Positions 38,278 through 47,014 of a stretch of DNA of 64,000 bases are shown here, in pieces (positions within the stretch are counted from its first letter, which is position 1; each line of letters opens with the position of its first letter). The stretch spans positions 3,441,501-3,505,500 of the forward strand of contig NZ_CP146100.1 in the NCBI RefSeq assembly GCF_037023755.1. The letters are read 5' to 3'. The translations under genes and the position numbers were made by a program. The notes under the pieces are model-generated. The model worked only from the letters and a program-made list of their open reading frames with translations. It did not search any database and had not been told where the DNA came from. This DNA is from Saccharopolyspora sp. SCSIO 74807. Lineage in GTDB: Bacteria; Actinomycetota; Actinomycetes; Mycobacteriales; Pseudonocardiaceae.

Positions 38278-39069
38278 ATGGGCGGCGGGCGAACGGATTC
38301 CGATGACCGGTCCGGTGCCGACGTCCCGACGTCCGCGCAGGTGTGGAACTACTGGCAGGGCGGTTCGGAACACGGCTCGGCCGGCCGCGAAGCGGGCGAG
38401 CGGGGGCGGCTGGCGTTTCCCGGCGTGGTCGACGTGGCCCGCTCCAGCCGGGCGTTCATCACCCGCTCCGTGCGCTTCCTCGTCGGCGAGGCCGGTGTCG
38501 ACCAGGTGCTGGACGTCGGCCCCGGCCTGCCGACGGCGAACCCGACGCACGAGATCGCCGAACGGATCAGCCGGCACGCCCGGGTCGGCTACGTCGACGT
38601 CGACCCGCAGGTCCGGCAGCGCTACCAGGAGCTGCTCGGCGAGCAGCCGCGGCACGCCGTCCTCGACGCCGACATGTGCGATCCGCGGTCGACCCTGCTT
38701 CGCGTCGCGGAGTCCTTCGATCTGAACCGCCCGGTCGGGCTCATGCTGATGGGCGTGCTCGGGCACGCGGGCGACGATGAACAAGTGCTGCGGGTGGTGC
38801 ACGGCCTGGTCGGCGGCCTCGCCTCCGGCAGCTACCTCGCCGTTCACGAGACGCTCGACACCGACCCCGAGGCAGCGCGAGCGGCCGCGGAGTACGCCGC
38901 GACCGGTGCGCCGCAGTACCTCCTGCGCAGTCCGGAGGTGGTGGCGGACTACTTCCGCGGCCTGGACCTCGTCGATCCCGGGCTGGTGCCCTGCCACCAG
39001 TGGCGACCCGACGGCGCGGAGCCCGCTGCGGAGCACTTCTCCCGCTGCGCCGTGGGCCGCAAACCGTAG
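38278..39069 (+). CDS. SAM-dependent methyltransferase (DUF574/Methyltransf_19)
   Basis: This 263-residue protein belongs to the actinomycete-specific DUF574 family. It has VPTSAQVWNYWQGGSEHG at the N-terminus, DVGPGLPTANPTHEIAE as a modified SAM motif I, VGYVDVDPQVR, and the helical MGVLGHAGDDEQVLRVV segment. These proteins occur in many copies in Streptomyces, often near regulators, with unknown substrates. ATG at 38278 follows CGGGAGG. It lies between dxs and a two-component system. Confidence 0.87.
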   Translation: MGGGRTDSDDRSGADVPTSAQVWNYWQGGSEHGSAGREAGERGRLAFPGVVDVARSSRAFITRSVRFLVGEAGVDQVLDVGPGLPTANPTHEIAERISRHARVGYVDVDPQVRQRYQELLGEQPRHAVLDADMCDPRSTLLRVAESFDLNRPVGLMLMGVLGHAGDDEQVLRVVHGLVGGLASGSYLAVHETLDTDPEAARAAAEYAATGAPQYLLRSPEVVADYFRGLDLVDPGLVPCHQWRPDGAEPAAEHFSRCAVGRKP

Positions 39070-39217
39070 ATCCCGTCTGTTGCGCGGTCTGCGTCCACAC
39101 CCGCGTGTCCTGGCCCGACCCGCGAACCTGCTCCGCGGCGATACGCGAATCCGGAGTGTCCGCCGAGCGCCCGCCGGGCGCTGATCCGGACCGGCACGGC
39201 TGTGGCACGGTGAACAG

Positions 39218-39898
39218 GTGCGAATCCTTGTCGTGGAGGACGAGCAGCCGCTGGCGGACGCCGTCGCTCGCGGGCTGCGCCGGGAGGGCATGGCCGTGGA
39301 CGTCGCCTACGACGGCGCCGACGGCCAGGAGAAGGCCGCGATCACCCGCTACGACGTGATCGTGCTGGACCGGGACCTGCCGGTGCTGTCCGGGGACCAG
39401 TTGTGCCGCGAGGTGGTGGCTTCCGGCGAGCTGACCCGCGTGCTCATGCTGACGGCCAGCGCCGCGGTGCAGGACCGGGTGGACGGGCTGTCGCTCGGTG
39501 CCGACGACTACTTGGCCAAACCGTTCGCGTTCCCGGAGTTGACCGCGCGGGTGCGCGCGCTGGGCAGGCGGGCCACACCGGCCGTCCCGCCGCTGCTGAC
39601 CGCACGGGAGCTGTCGCTGGACCCGGCGCGGCGGGTGGTCTCCCGCGACGGCGCCGAGGTCGACCTGACGCGCAAGGAGTTCGGGGTCCTGGAAGTGCTG
39701 CTCGCTGCGGGCGGCGCCGTGGTCAGTTCCGAGGAGCTGCTGGAGCGGGTGTGGGACGAGAACGCCGACCCGTTCACCACCACGGTGCGGGTCACGGTGA
39801 TGACGTTGCGCAAGAAGCTCGGCGAGCCCGGCGTGATCGAAACCGTCGTCGGCTCCGGCTACCAGGTGCCCACGGCGGCCCGCACCGAGTACGAGTGA
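39218..39898 (+). CDS. OmpR-family response regulator
   Basis: This 226-residue protein has a receiver domain (MRILVVEDEQPLADAV; phospho-acceptor Asp in DVIVLDRDLPVLSGD; Thr in MLTAS; Lys in DDYLAKPFAF). A winged-helix DNA-binding domain (DLTRKEFGVLEVLLAAGG, TTVRVTVMTLRKKLGEPG) follows. It is probably phosphorylated by the overlapping histidine kinase. GTG at 39218 is the start; the -10 and operators are unclear. Targets cannot be inferred. Confidence 0.95.
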   Translation: MRILVVEDEQPLADAVARGLRREGMAVDVAYDGADGQEKAAITRYDVIVLDRDLPVLSGDQLCREVVASGELTRVLMLTASAAVQDRVDGLSLGADDYLAKPFAFPELTARVRALGRRATPAVPPLLTARELSLDPARRVVSRDGAEVDLTRKEFGVLEVLLAAGGAVVSSEELLERVWDENADPFTTTVRVTVMTLRKKLGEPGVIETVVGSGYQVPTAARTEYE

Positions 39899-39943
39899 GC
39901 GCCGGGCAACGAGTGAGCGCCGGGCAACGAGTGAGCGCCGGGC
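39895..39943 (+). repeat. Tandem 18-bp repeat duplicating the kinase start codon
   Basis: The unit GTGAGCGCCGGGCAACGA occurs at 39895-39912 and 39913-39930. A third partial copy starts at 39931. Each copy supplies a GTG start and VSAGQR residues, and each contains an out-of-frame TGA. Confidence 0.95.
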
Positions 39944-41061
39944 GCCCGCTGATCCGCCGCGGTCCCGGCCTGCGGGTGCGGTTGACGCTGCTGGCGACCG
40001 GGCTGGTCGCCGCGGTGAGCGGATTGCTGCTGTGGCTGGGATGGATGCTGGCGGGCAACGTCGTCGCCGCGGTTCCGCGCTTGCCACCGGGCAGCCGGGT
40101 GCGGGTGGCCGGGGCGGAGGTGCCCGCGGAGAACCTGGGCGCCGCGTTGCGCAGCGCCGCACGGGATCAGGTGCTGACCATCGGCGGGATCGCGTTCGTC
40201 GCGGTGGTCGCGGCGGCCGCGGTGCTGGCGTGGACCGTCACCGGACGCGTGCTGCGGCCGTTGCAAGAGGTCACCGGCTCGGCGCGGCGGCTGTCCGCGG
40301 AGTCGCTGGACGAGCGGATCGAGCTGACCGGTCCGCGCGACGAGGTGGCCGAGCTGGCGGACACCTTCGACGCGATGCTGGACCGGTTGCAGGCCGCGTT
40401 CGATTCGCAGCGGCGGTTCGTCGCCAACGCCAGCCACGAGCTGCGCACTCCGCTGTCGGTGCTGCGCACCGAGCTGGACGTGACGCTGTCCGACCCGGAC
40501 GCGGACGCCGCGGAGCTGCGCCGGATGGCGACCGTGGTGCGCGAGGCCACCACCCGCGCGGAACGCTTGGTCGAGGCGCTGCTGCTGCTCGCCCGCACGG
40601 AGGGGGCCGAGCTCGCCACCCGCGAGCCGGTGGACTTGGACGAGGTGGTCACCCGCGCCTGGAACGGCGTGCGCGACGAGGCAGCGGCCCGCTCGCTGCA
40701 GCTGACCCGCACGGCCGGGCGGTCGCTGGTGCAGGGTGATCCGGCACTGCTGGAGCGGGTGGCGGGCAACCTGCTGGAGAACGCGGTGCGGCACAACGTC
40801 GACGGCGGCTGGGTCGAGGTCAGCACCGGGGAGGGAACGCTCCGGGTCGCTTCCTCCGGGCCGGTGATCGACGCGGATCAGGTCGACGCCCTGTTCGATC
40901 CGTTCCGCCGCGCCGGAATTCAGCGAACCGCCCGCACCGGGGCCGGGCTCGGCCTGTCCATCGTCCGAGCCGCCGTCACCGCCCACGAAGGTCACCTGCA
41001 CGCCAGTCCTGTCAACACCGGCGGCCTCGCCATCACCGTCTCCTTTCCACCTCGCCAGTAG
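39895..41061 (+). CDS. Sensor histidine kinase
   Basis: This kinase of up to 388 residues has two transmembrane helices (LLATGLVAAVSGLLLWLG and IGGIAFVAVVAAAAVLAWTV), a short extracellular loop and a HAMP domain. The H box is RRFVANASHELRTPLSVLRTE, N box LLENAVRHN and G box GAGLGLSIVRAA. The first GTG (39895) overlaps the regulator stop. Two further in-frame GTGs (39913, 39931) lie in a tandem 18-bp repeat, so the true start is ambiguous. The loop of only about 45 residues suggests membrane-proximal sensing. Confidence 0.94.
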   Translation: MSAGQRVSAGQRVSAGRPLIRRGPGLRVRLTLLATGLVAAVSGLLLWLGWMLAGNVVAAVPRLPPGSRVRVAGAEVPAENLGAALRSAARDQVLTIGGIAFVAVVAAAAVLAWTVTGRVLRPLQEVTGSARRLSAESLDERIELTGPRDEVAELADTFDAMLDRLQAAFDSQRRFVANASHELRTPLSVLRTELDVTLSDPDADAAELRRMATVVREATTRAERLVEALLLLARTEGAELATREPVDLDEVVTRAWNGVRDEAAARSLQLTRTAGRSLVQGDPALLERVAGNLLENAVRHNVDGGWVEVSTGEGTLRVASSGPVIDADQVDALFDPFRRAGIQRTARTGAGLGLSIVRAAVTAHEGHLHASPVNTGGLAITVSFPPRQ

Positions 41062-41144
41062 GCGAAAAGGTGGTGCGGGCCGAACTACGCTGACGGACAT
41101 GAGCGCTTCTGAGGCCTGAACGGCGCCGGTGTTGATCGGGAGAG

Positions 41145-41735
41145 CTACCGCCGCGGATACCGCAAATGCGCGAGGTCGAGCTCGACGGGTACCGGACCAG
41201 CCGTCATCGTCTGGGGACCGTCGCCGAGCTTGATGTGGTCCTCCAGCTCGTAGCGACGCCCGATCAATCGGTAGGTGACCAGCTCGGTCGGCCCGATCTC
41301 GTCCTGGGCGATGCTCCAGAAGAACGGGATCTTCTTGCGCTCGCAGCCGTCGAACTTGCCACGTTGCTCGATGGACGTGTTGCCGGGGGACCAGATCTCG
41401 CCAACGAGCAGCACATCCGAGGCGGCGAACTTCGTGCCGATCGGCGCTACGCCGAGCACCGCGAAGTCCGGGTTGATGGCGGTGCGGTAGGGCGTGCTGA
41501 CTTCCACTCCGATGCCGCTCAGCGCGGTCAGGTCCGATCTCTCCGCGGCAGCGATCGCCGCATCGAACGCGTTGAGGATGCGCTTTTCCGCGAACTGGTG
41601 CTGCCCGGTGGGGGCGGGTGTCACGAGCCAGTAGCCCTCGATCAGTTCCAGGCGCGAACCGTCTTCGCGAGGGGGCAGCACACGCCAGTCCTCGACCGTG
41701 AAAGGTCCGAGTTCGTGCTGCACCAGCGCGACCAC
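41145..41735 (-). CDS. Uma2 family putative nuclease (DUF820)
   Basis: This 196-residue protein is of the Uma2/PD-(D/E)XK restriction-endonuclease-like family. It has RLELIEGYWLVTPAPTGQHQ near residue 28, NPDFAVLGVA near residue 88 (the Asp of the core) and LLVGEIWSPGNTS near residue 107 (Glu; the typical ExK is not obvious). Such genes are multiplied in actinomycetes and cyanobacteria, with no clear role. GTG at 41735 is the likely start. It is isolated, with no restriction or mobile genes beside it. Confidence 0.85.
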   Translation of the reverse strand: MVALVQHELGPFTVEDWRVLPPREDGSRLELIEGYWLVTPAPTGQHQFAEKRILNAFDAAIAAAERSDLTALSGIGVEVSTPYRTAINPDFAVLGVAPIGTKFAASDVLLVGEIWSPGNTSIEQRGKFDGCERKKIPFFWSIAQDEIGPTELVTYRLIGRRYELEDHIKLGDGPQTMTAGPVPVELDLAHLRYPRR

Positions 41736-41894
41736 TGGTCATCACCTCGTTTCGTCCGGGACGCGGCCATCGTGACAGTCCAAGCTTAGGCACGAACGAG
41801 TCCGATGCCTACATCACGGACGGTGAAATGGCTCGTCGTGGGCCGATGAAGAAGTCACGAGATCGTGTTCGGAGATCCACTTCCGGACGACGAA

Positions 41895-41923
41895 GGGCCG
41901 GGGCGAACGGATCGCCCCGGCCC
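41895..41923 (-). terminator. Hairpin terminator of the fadJ-fadA unit
   Basis: A perfect 12-bp stem (41895-41906 with 41912-41923) with an ACGGA loop lies 17 nt past the fadJ stop. Confidence 0.88.
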
Positions 41924-41939
41924 CGCGTGGTCCCGCTGA

Positions 41940-44048
41940 TCAGGCGGTCGGCACCGAGGCCACGCCCCGCGGCAGGAACCGCTTGCCGTTGACCTGCTCG
42001 GCGTGCCCAGCGCGGTCCAGGTACGGCGTGATGCCGCCCAGCCAGAACGGCCAGCCCGCGCCGAGGATCATGCACAGGTCGAGGTCGTGCGGCTCGGCGA
42101 CGACCTCCTCGTCGAGCATCAGCTGCGCTTCCTCGGCCAGCGCCCGCAGCGCCCGCTCCCGCACCTGCTCCTCGGTGGACGGGTTCGAGCCCTGCACCCA
42201 CAGCTCGGCGACCTCGGGGTCGAGAACCTGGTTGCCCGCTTCGTCGGACTGCCACACGGCGGTCTTGCCCGCCTTGACGAACCGGTCCAGGTTGTCGCTG
42301 AGCCCGAAGCGGTCCGGGTAGGCGGCGTGCATCGTCTCGTTGACGTGCTGCGCCACCGCCGGGCCGACCAGTTGCAGCAGCACCAGCGGGCTCATCGGCA
42401 GCCCCAGCGGGGTCAGCGCGCGATCGGCCACGTCGAACGGGGTGCCTTCGTCGACCGTCGCGATGATCTCGCCCATGAACCGCGTCAGCAGCCGGTTCAC
42501 CACGAACGCCGGGGCGTCGGAGACCAGCACGCTGGACTTCTTCAGCTGCTTGCTCACCGAGAACGCGGTGGCCAGCGCGCCGTCATCGGTCTTGGCGCCG
42601 CGCACGACCTCCAGCAGCGGCAGCACCGCGACCGGGTTGAAGAAGTGGAAGCCCACGACCCGCTCGGGGTTGTTCAGCTGCGCGGCCATCTCGCTGATCG
42701 ACAGCGAGGAGGTGTTGGTGGCCAGGATCGCCTCGGGGGAGACGTGCTGCTCCAGCTCGCCGAACACCTTCTGCTTGACCGACATCTCCTCGAAGACCGC
42801 TTCGATGACGAAGTCGGCGTCGGCGAACGCCGCCTTGTCCAGCGAGCCGGTGACCAGCGCCTTGAGCCGGTTGGTCGCGTCCGGCGACAACCGCCCCTTG
42901 CCCGCCAGCTTGTCGATCTCGCCGTGGATGTAGGCCACGCCCTTGTCGATGCGCCCCTGGTCCACGTCGGTGATCACCACCGGCACCTGCAGCCGCCGCA
43001 CGAACAGCAGCGCGAGCTGCCCGGCCATCAGTCCGGCGCCGACCACGCCGACCTTGTTGACCTCGCGGGCCAGCGACTTGTCCGGGGCCCCGGCCGGTTT
43101 CTTGGCGCGCTTCTGGGTCAGGTCGAACGAGTATAGCCCGGCGCGCAGCTCGTCCGACATCAGCGCGTCGGCCAGCGCCTCGGTCTCGGCGGCGTAGCCG
43201 GCGTCGAGGTCGTTGCCGCGGGCCAGCTCGATCAGCTCGACGGCCCTGGTCACCGCGGGCGAGGCGCCCTGGGTGCGGGCCTGCACGATCCCCTTGGCGC
43301 GCTCGACCGCGTCATCCCACGCCTGGCCGCGGTCGACCTCCGGACGCTGGACGGTCTGCTCGCCGTTCGCGACGCGCGCCGCCCAGCGCACCGACTCCTC
43401 CAGGAAGTCGGCGCTGCCCAGCAGCTCGTCGAAGATGCCCAGGCCGGTGGCCTTCTTCGCGTCGAGCATCTTGTTCTGGTTCAGCGAGTTCTCGATGATC
43501 ACGCTGACCGCGGAGTCGGCGCCGATCAGGTTCGGCAGCAGCTGCGTGCCGCCCCAGCCGGGGAACAACCCGAGGAAGCACTCCGGGAACGCGACCGCCG
43601 AGACGCCCTCGGACACGGTCCGGTAGTGGCAGGACAGCGCGAGTTCCAGCCCGCCGCCCAGCGTCGCCCCGTTGACGAACGCGAAGGTCGGGATCGTCGA
43701 CTCGGTCAGCCGCCGGAACACGTCGTGCCCGGTTTTGGCCACCTGGTGCGCGTGCTCGCGCTGGGAGATCTGCCCGATCCCGGACAGGTCCGCGCCCACG
43801 GCGAACACGAACGGCTTGCCGGTGACCGCGATCGCGGCGGGCTCGGCGGCGAACGCCTCGTCCAGCGCGGTGTTCAGCGAAGTCAGCCCGCCAGGGCCGA
43901 ACGTGGACGGCTTGGTGTGGTCGTGGCCGTTGTCGATGGTGATCAGCGCTAGTTTGCCGCGCAGCCCCGGCACGTCCAGCAGCCGCGTGCGGGCCTCGGT
44001 GACGACCTCGTCCGGGAACAGCGCTGCGAAGTCGGTCTGCGTGCTCAC
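41940..44048 (-). CDS. fadJ: Multifunctional fatty-acid oxidation protein (enoyl-CoA hydratase/3-hydroxyacyl-CoA dehydrogenase)
   Basis: This 702-residue protein has an N-terminal crotonase domain (PFVFAVGADLSGIG; catalytic Glu region NGATLGGGLELALSC, FPECFLGLFPGWGGTQLL). The NAD-binding 3-hydroxyacyl-CoA dehydrogenase (VGVVGAGLMAGQLALL, TNTSSLSI, VGFHFFNPV with catalytic His) and its C-terminal domain follow. It carries out steps two and three of beta-oxidation. GTG at 44048 overlaps the fadA stop by 4 nt. With fadA it forms the trifunctional complex. Confidence 0.95.
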   Translation of the reverse strand: MSTQTDFAALFPDEVVTEARTRLLDVPGLRGKLALITIDNGHDHTKPSTFGPGGLTSLNTALDEAFAAEPAAIAVTGKPFVFAVGADLSGIGQISQREHAHQVAKTGHDVFRRLTESTIPTFAFVNGATLGGGLELALSCHYRTVSEGVSAVAFPECFLGLFPGWGGTQLLPNLIGADSAVSVIIENSLNQNKMLDAKKATGLGIFDELLGSADFLEESVRWAARVANGEQTVQRPEVDRGQAWDDAVERAKGIVQARTQGASPAVTRAVELIELARGNDLDAGYAAETEALADALMSDELRAGLYSFDLTQKRAKKPAGAPDKSLAREVNKVGVVGAGLMAGQLALLFVRRLQVPVVITDVDQGRIDKGVAYIHGEIDKLAGKGRLSPDATNRLKALVTGSLDKAAFADADFVIEAVFEEMSVKQKVFGELEQHVSPEAILATNTSSLSISEMAAQLNNPERVVGFHFFNPVAVLPLLEVVRGAKTDDGALATAFSVSKQLKKSSVLVSDAPAFVVNRLLTRFMGEIIATVDEGTPFDVADRALTPLGLPMSPLVLLQLVGPAVAQHVNETMHAAYPDRFGLSDNLDRFVKAGKTAVWQSDEAGNQVLDPEVAELWVQGSNPSTEEQVRERALRALAEEAQLMLDEEVVAEPHDLDLCMILGAGWPFWLGGITPYLDRAGHAEQVNGKRFLPRGVASVPTA

Positions 44049-45316
44049 TCCGCGCCCCCTGCGGTGTCGAAGTTCGGGTTCTCCCAGATGACCGTGCCGC
44101 CCATGCCGAAACCGATGCACATGGTGGTCAGGCCGTAGCGCACCTCGGGGTGCTCGGCGAAGTGCCGGGACAGCTGCGTCATCAGCCGCACCCCGGAGGA
44201 GGCCAGCGGGTGGCCGCAGGCGATCGCCCCGCCCCACGGGTTCACCCGCGCGTCGTCGTCGGCGATGCCGAAGTGCTCCAGGAACGCCAGCACCTGCACC
44301 GCGAACGCCTCGTTGATCTCGAACAGGCCGATGTCGTCGATGCTCAGGCCCGCGCGCTGCAGCGCCTTCTCGGTGGCGGGCACCGGCCCGACGCCCATCA
44401 CCTCGGGCTCGACCCCGGCGAAGGAGTAGCCGACCAGCTTCATCCCGATCGGCAGGCCCAGCGCGCGGGCGGTGTCGCCGTCGGCGACCAGGCAGCCGGT
44501 GGCGCCGTCGTTGAGGCCGGCGGCGTTGCCCGGGGTGACTCGGCCGTGCGGGCGGAACGGCGTCTTCAGCCCGGACAGCGAATCCGCGGTGGTGCCCGGC
44601 CGTGGCGGCTCGTCCGCGGCGGCCAGGCCCCAGCCCTGCTCGGCGGAGCGGGTGGAGACCGGCACCAGGTCGGCGGAGATCTTGCCCGCCAGCGCGGCCT
44701 GCTCGTAGCGCTGCTGGCTCAGCGCCGCGTAAGCGTCGGTGCGCTCCTTGGTCAGGCTGGGGTAGCGGTCGTGCACGTTCTCCGCGGTGGAGCCCATGAC
44801 CAGCGCGGACGGGTCCACGATGTTGTCCGCGACGTAGCGCGGGTTCGGGTCCACGCCCTCGCCCATCGGGTGGTTGCCCATGTGCTCGACGCCGCCCGCG
44901 ATGGCCACGTCGTAGGCGCCGAACCCGATGCCGCCCGCGACGCTGGTCACCGCGGTCATCGCCCCGGCGCACATCCGGTCGATGGCGAAGCCGGGCACCG
45001 ACTGCGGCAACCCGGCCAGCAGCGAGGCGCTGCGGCCGATGGTCAGCCCCTGGTCGCCGATCTGGGTGGTCGCGGCGATCGCGACCTCGTCGATGCGTTC
45101 CGGCGGCAGCTCGGGGTGCCGCCGCAGCAGCTCGCGGATGACCTTGACGACCATGTCGTCGGCGCGGGTTTCGGCGTAGTAGCCCTTCTTGCCTGCCTTG
45201 CCGAACGGCGTGCGGACGCCGTCGACGAAGACCACGTCCCGTACGGCACGTGCTGCGCTGCGCGAGTCGGCTGGCGCCGACGCGGGTGCGGCCACGGCGT
45301 GCTCCTCACTGTTCAC
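44045..45316 (-). CDS. fadA: Acetyl-CoA C-acyltransferase (3-ketoacyl-CoA thiolase)
   Basis: This 423-residue thiolase has the nucleophile Cys in IDRMCAGAMTAV near residue 120. It also has NEAFAVQVLAF, ACGHPLASSG with the His, and the C-terminal Cys in TTMCIGFGMGGT. It cleaves 3-ketoacyl-CoA to acetyl-CoA. GTG at 45316 gives an Ala-rich N-terminus of about 25 residues that may be too long; later starts are possible. Two related operator-like sites lie upstream. Confidence 0.95.
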   Translation of the reverse strand: MNSEEHAVAAPASAPADSRSAARAVRDVVFVDGVRTPFGKAGKKGYYAETRADDMVVKVIRELLRRHPELPPERIDEVAIAATTQIGDQGLTIGRSASLLAGLPQSVPGFAIDRMCAGAMTAVTSVAGGIGFGAYDVAIAGGVEHMGNHPMGEGVDPNPRYVADNIVDPSALVMGSTAENVHDRYPSLTKERTDAYAALSQQRYEQAALAGKISADLVPVSTRSAEQGWGLAAADEPPRPGTTADSLSGLKTPFRPHGRVTPGNAAGLNDGATGCLVADGDTARALGLPIGMKLVGYSFAGVEPEVMGVGPVPATEKALQRAGLSIDDIGLFEINEAFAVQVLAFLEHFGIADDDARVNPWGGAIACGHPLASSGVRLMTQLSRHFAEHPEVRYGLTTMCIGFGMGGTVIWENPNFDTAGGAE

Positions 45317-45387
45317 TGTGGACTGTCTGGCTCGTTGCCCGGCTTCGCTCGTGGTCGCGGGCGGCGATCGCCGGAACCCGCGGGCCG

Positions 45388-45432
45388 CTACTGGCCGGTA
45401 ACTGCACCCTAGCGCCCATTACCCGCCGGTAA
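45388..45432 (-). promoter_or_regulatory. Paired operator-like palindromes upstream of fadA
   Basis: A perfect TTACC-N4-GGTAA palindrome (45419-45432) and a degenerate copy (45388-45401, ending CCGGTAA) are offset by 31 bp, close to three helical turns. Between them on the minus strand is TAGGGT (45410-45405), a possible -10. The rest of the 333-bp gap 45317-45649 appears noncoding. Confidence 0.5.
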
Positions 45433-45649
45433 CCACCGGGCTCGTGCACCGCTTCGAGCCGGAAGCTGTCTGGTCGGTCACATGCGGTGACATCGTGCCT
45501 GCGCTGCACGGGAAGACGTGGTCAGCACGCAGCGCGGCCATCGGCGCGGGCCGCCGTCGAATTCGCGCCCGGCCGAGAATCGAACCACTACCGCCAGGTG
45601 TGCTCGACCGGTGCCGAGCACCTGTGGAACTCGTACACGCGCAACGCGC

Positions 45650-46897
45650 TCATTGATCGGCGCCCGCCTGCAGCGCGGTGCTCAGGGCCGCCGCGGTCAG
45701 GTCGAGTTGCCATTCGCGGGCGCCGCGTTCGCGCAGGTGCGCCGCCACGGATTCGGTGTCGAGCTGCTTCGGCGGGGTCCAGCACATCCGCCGCAGCAGA
45801 TCGGGCAGCAGCAGGTTCTCCGCAGGCAAGCCGTTCGCCTCGGCGATCTCCGAGATCGCCGAGCGCGCCGCGGACAGCCGCGCGGCGGCGGCCGGGTCGC
45901 GGTCCGCCCAGCGGTTCGGTGCCGGCGGGCCGTCCTGCGGCGGGGACGCGACCGGCAGCTCCGCGCCGGTGAGTTCGCGGGCCGAGCGCAGCGCGCCCAG
46001 CCAGGTCGATGCCCGGCGCCGTTGCTGCTTGCCGCCGTAAACCGGCAGCGCGGTCAGCTCCTCCGCGGTCTTCGGGTCGGCCTGCGCCGCCTGCACCACC
46101 GCGGAGTCCGGCAGGATCCGGCCGGGTGCGATGTCGCGCTCGGCCGCGATGCGGTCCCGGGCCTCCCACAGCGCACGAACGGCGGCGAGTTGGCGGGGAT
46201 TGCGCAGCCGGTGGATCCCGGAGGTGCGCCGCCACGGCTCGGGGCGCGCACGGGGTGGTTCCGCGGTGCGAACCGCGTCGAACTCCTGCCAGGCCCAGTC
46301 CAGCTTTCCCTGGCGTTCCAGTTCGGCGCGCATCGCCTCGCGCAACGCGATCAGCAGTTCCACGTCCAGCGCCGCGTAGACCAGCCATTCCTGCGGCAGC
46401 GGCCGACGCGACCAGTCCGCGGCGCTGTGGCCCTTCTCCAGCCGGAAACCGAGCATCCGCTCGACGAGAGCGCCCAGCGACACCCGCTCGAACCCGGCCA
46501 GCCGACCGGCGAGTTCGGTGTCGAACAACCGCTCCGGCCGCAGGTCCAGCTCGGCCAGGCACGGCAGGTCCTGCGAAGCGGCGTGCAGCACCCACTCGGT
46601 GCCCGCCAGGGCCGCAGCCAGCGGCCCCAGGGCACCGTTCAGCGCGACCGGATCCACCAGTACGGTTCCCGCCCCTTCCCGGCGCAGTTGCACCAGGTAG
46701 GCGCGTTGCGAGTACCGGTAGCCGGACGCGCGTTCGGTGTCCACCGCGACCGGACCGGACCCCGCGGCCAGTGCGGCCGCGGCGGTCTCCAGCGCTGCCG
46801 GTGATTCCACTACCGGCGGGACGCCGTCAGCGGGCTCGGTGAGCAGCGCGGGCTCGGGGCGGTCGGGTTCGACGGACTCGGGACAAGCAGCTTCCAC
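45650..46897 (-). CDS. Ribonuclease D-like 3'-5' exonuclease (HRDC domain)
   Basis: This 415-residue protein has the DEDDy exonuclease domain: VAVDTERASGYRYSQRAYL (Exo I), LHAASQDLPCLAEL (Exo II), and YAALDVELLIALR (Exo III). An HRDC-like helical domain follows (NPRQLAAVRALWEARDRIAAE). It trims tRNA or other RNA 3' ends. The counterpart by position is Rv2681. GTG at 46897 is the likely start. The DUF3000 gene is upstream on the same strand, beyond the regulator. Confidence 0.92.
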   Translation of the reverse strand: MEAACPESVEPDRPEPALLTEPADGVPPVVESPAALETAAAALAAGSGPVAVDTERASGYRYSQRAYLVQLRREGAGTVLVDPVALNGALGPLAAALAGTEWVLHAASQDLPCLAELDLRPERLFDTELAGRLAGFERVSLGALVERMLGFRLEKGHSAADWSRRPLPQEWLVYAALDVELLIALREAMRAELERQGKLDWAWQEFDAVRTAEPPRARPEPWRRTSGIHRLRNPRQLAAVRALWEARDRIAAERDIAPGRILPDSAVVQAAQADPKTAEELTALPVYGGKQQRRRASTWLGALRSARELTGAELPVASPPQDGPPAPNRWADRDPAAAARLSAARSAISEIAEANGLPAENLLLPDLLRRMCWTPPKQLDTESVAAHLRERGAREWQLDLTAAALSTALQAGADQ

Positions 46898-47014
46898 GGC
46901 TATCAGACCTTACGTGTTGCGGTCCGCCCGCGGGAGCGACCAGCCCGAGGCCCGCCGTGCCCGACCGGACCCGACGATCGCGGTGGGACTTCGGATCACT
47001 CGATGATCAACCGG

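Noticed and set aside
41098-41118. Leaderless six-codon frame before the Uma2 gene (TACGCT, then ATG)
   Set aside because: Too short to support as a gene; probably chance or a remnant start.
41145-41735. Uma2 gene as part of a defence island
   Set aside because: No restriction, toxin-antitoxin, nuclease or integrase genes are adjacent; Uma2 genes are common isolated actinomycete genes.
45570-45610. tRNA-like T-arm (GGTTCGATTC on the minus strand)
   Set aside because: The flanking bases do not form a 5-bp T-stem and no anticodon or acceptor arm could be built around it.
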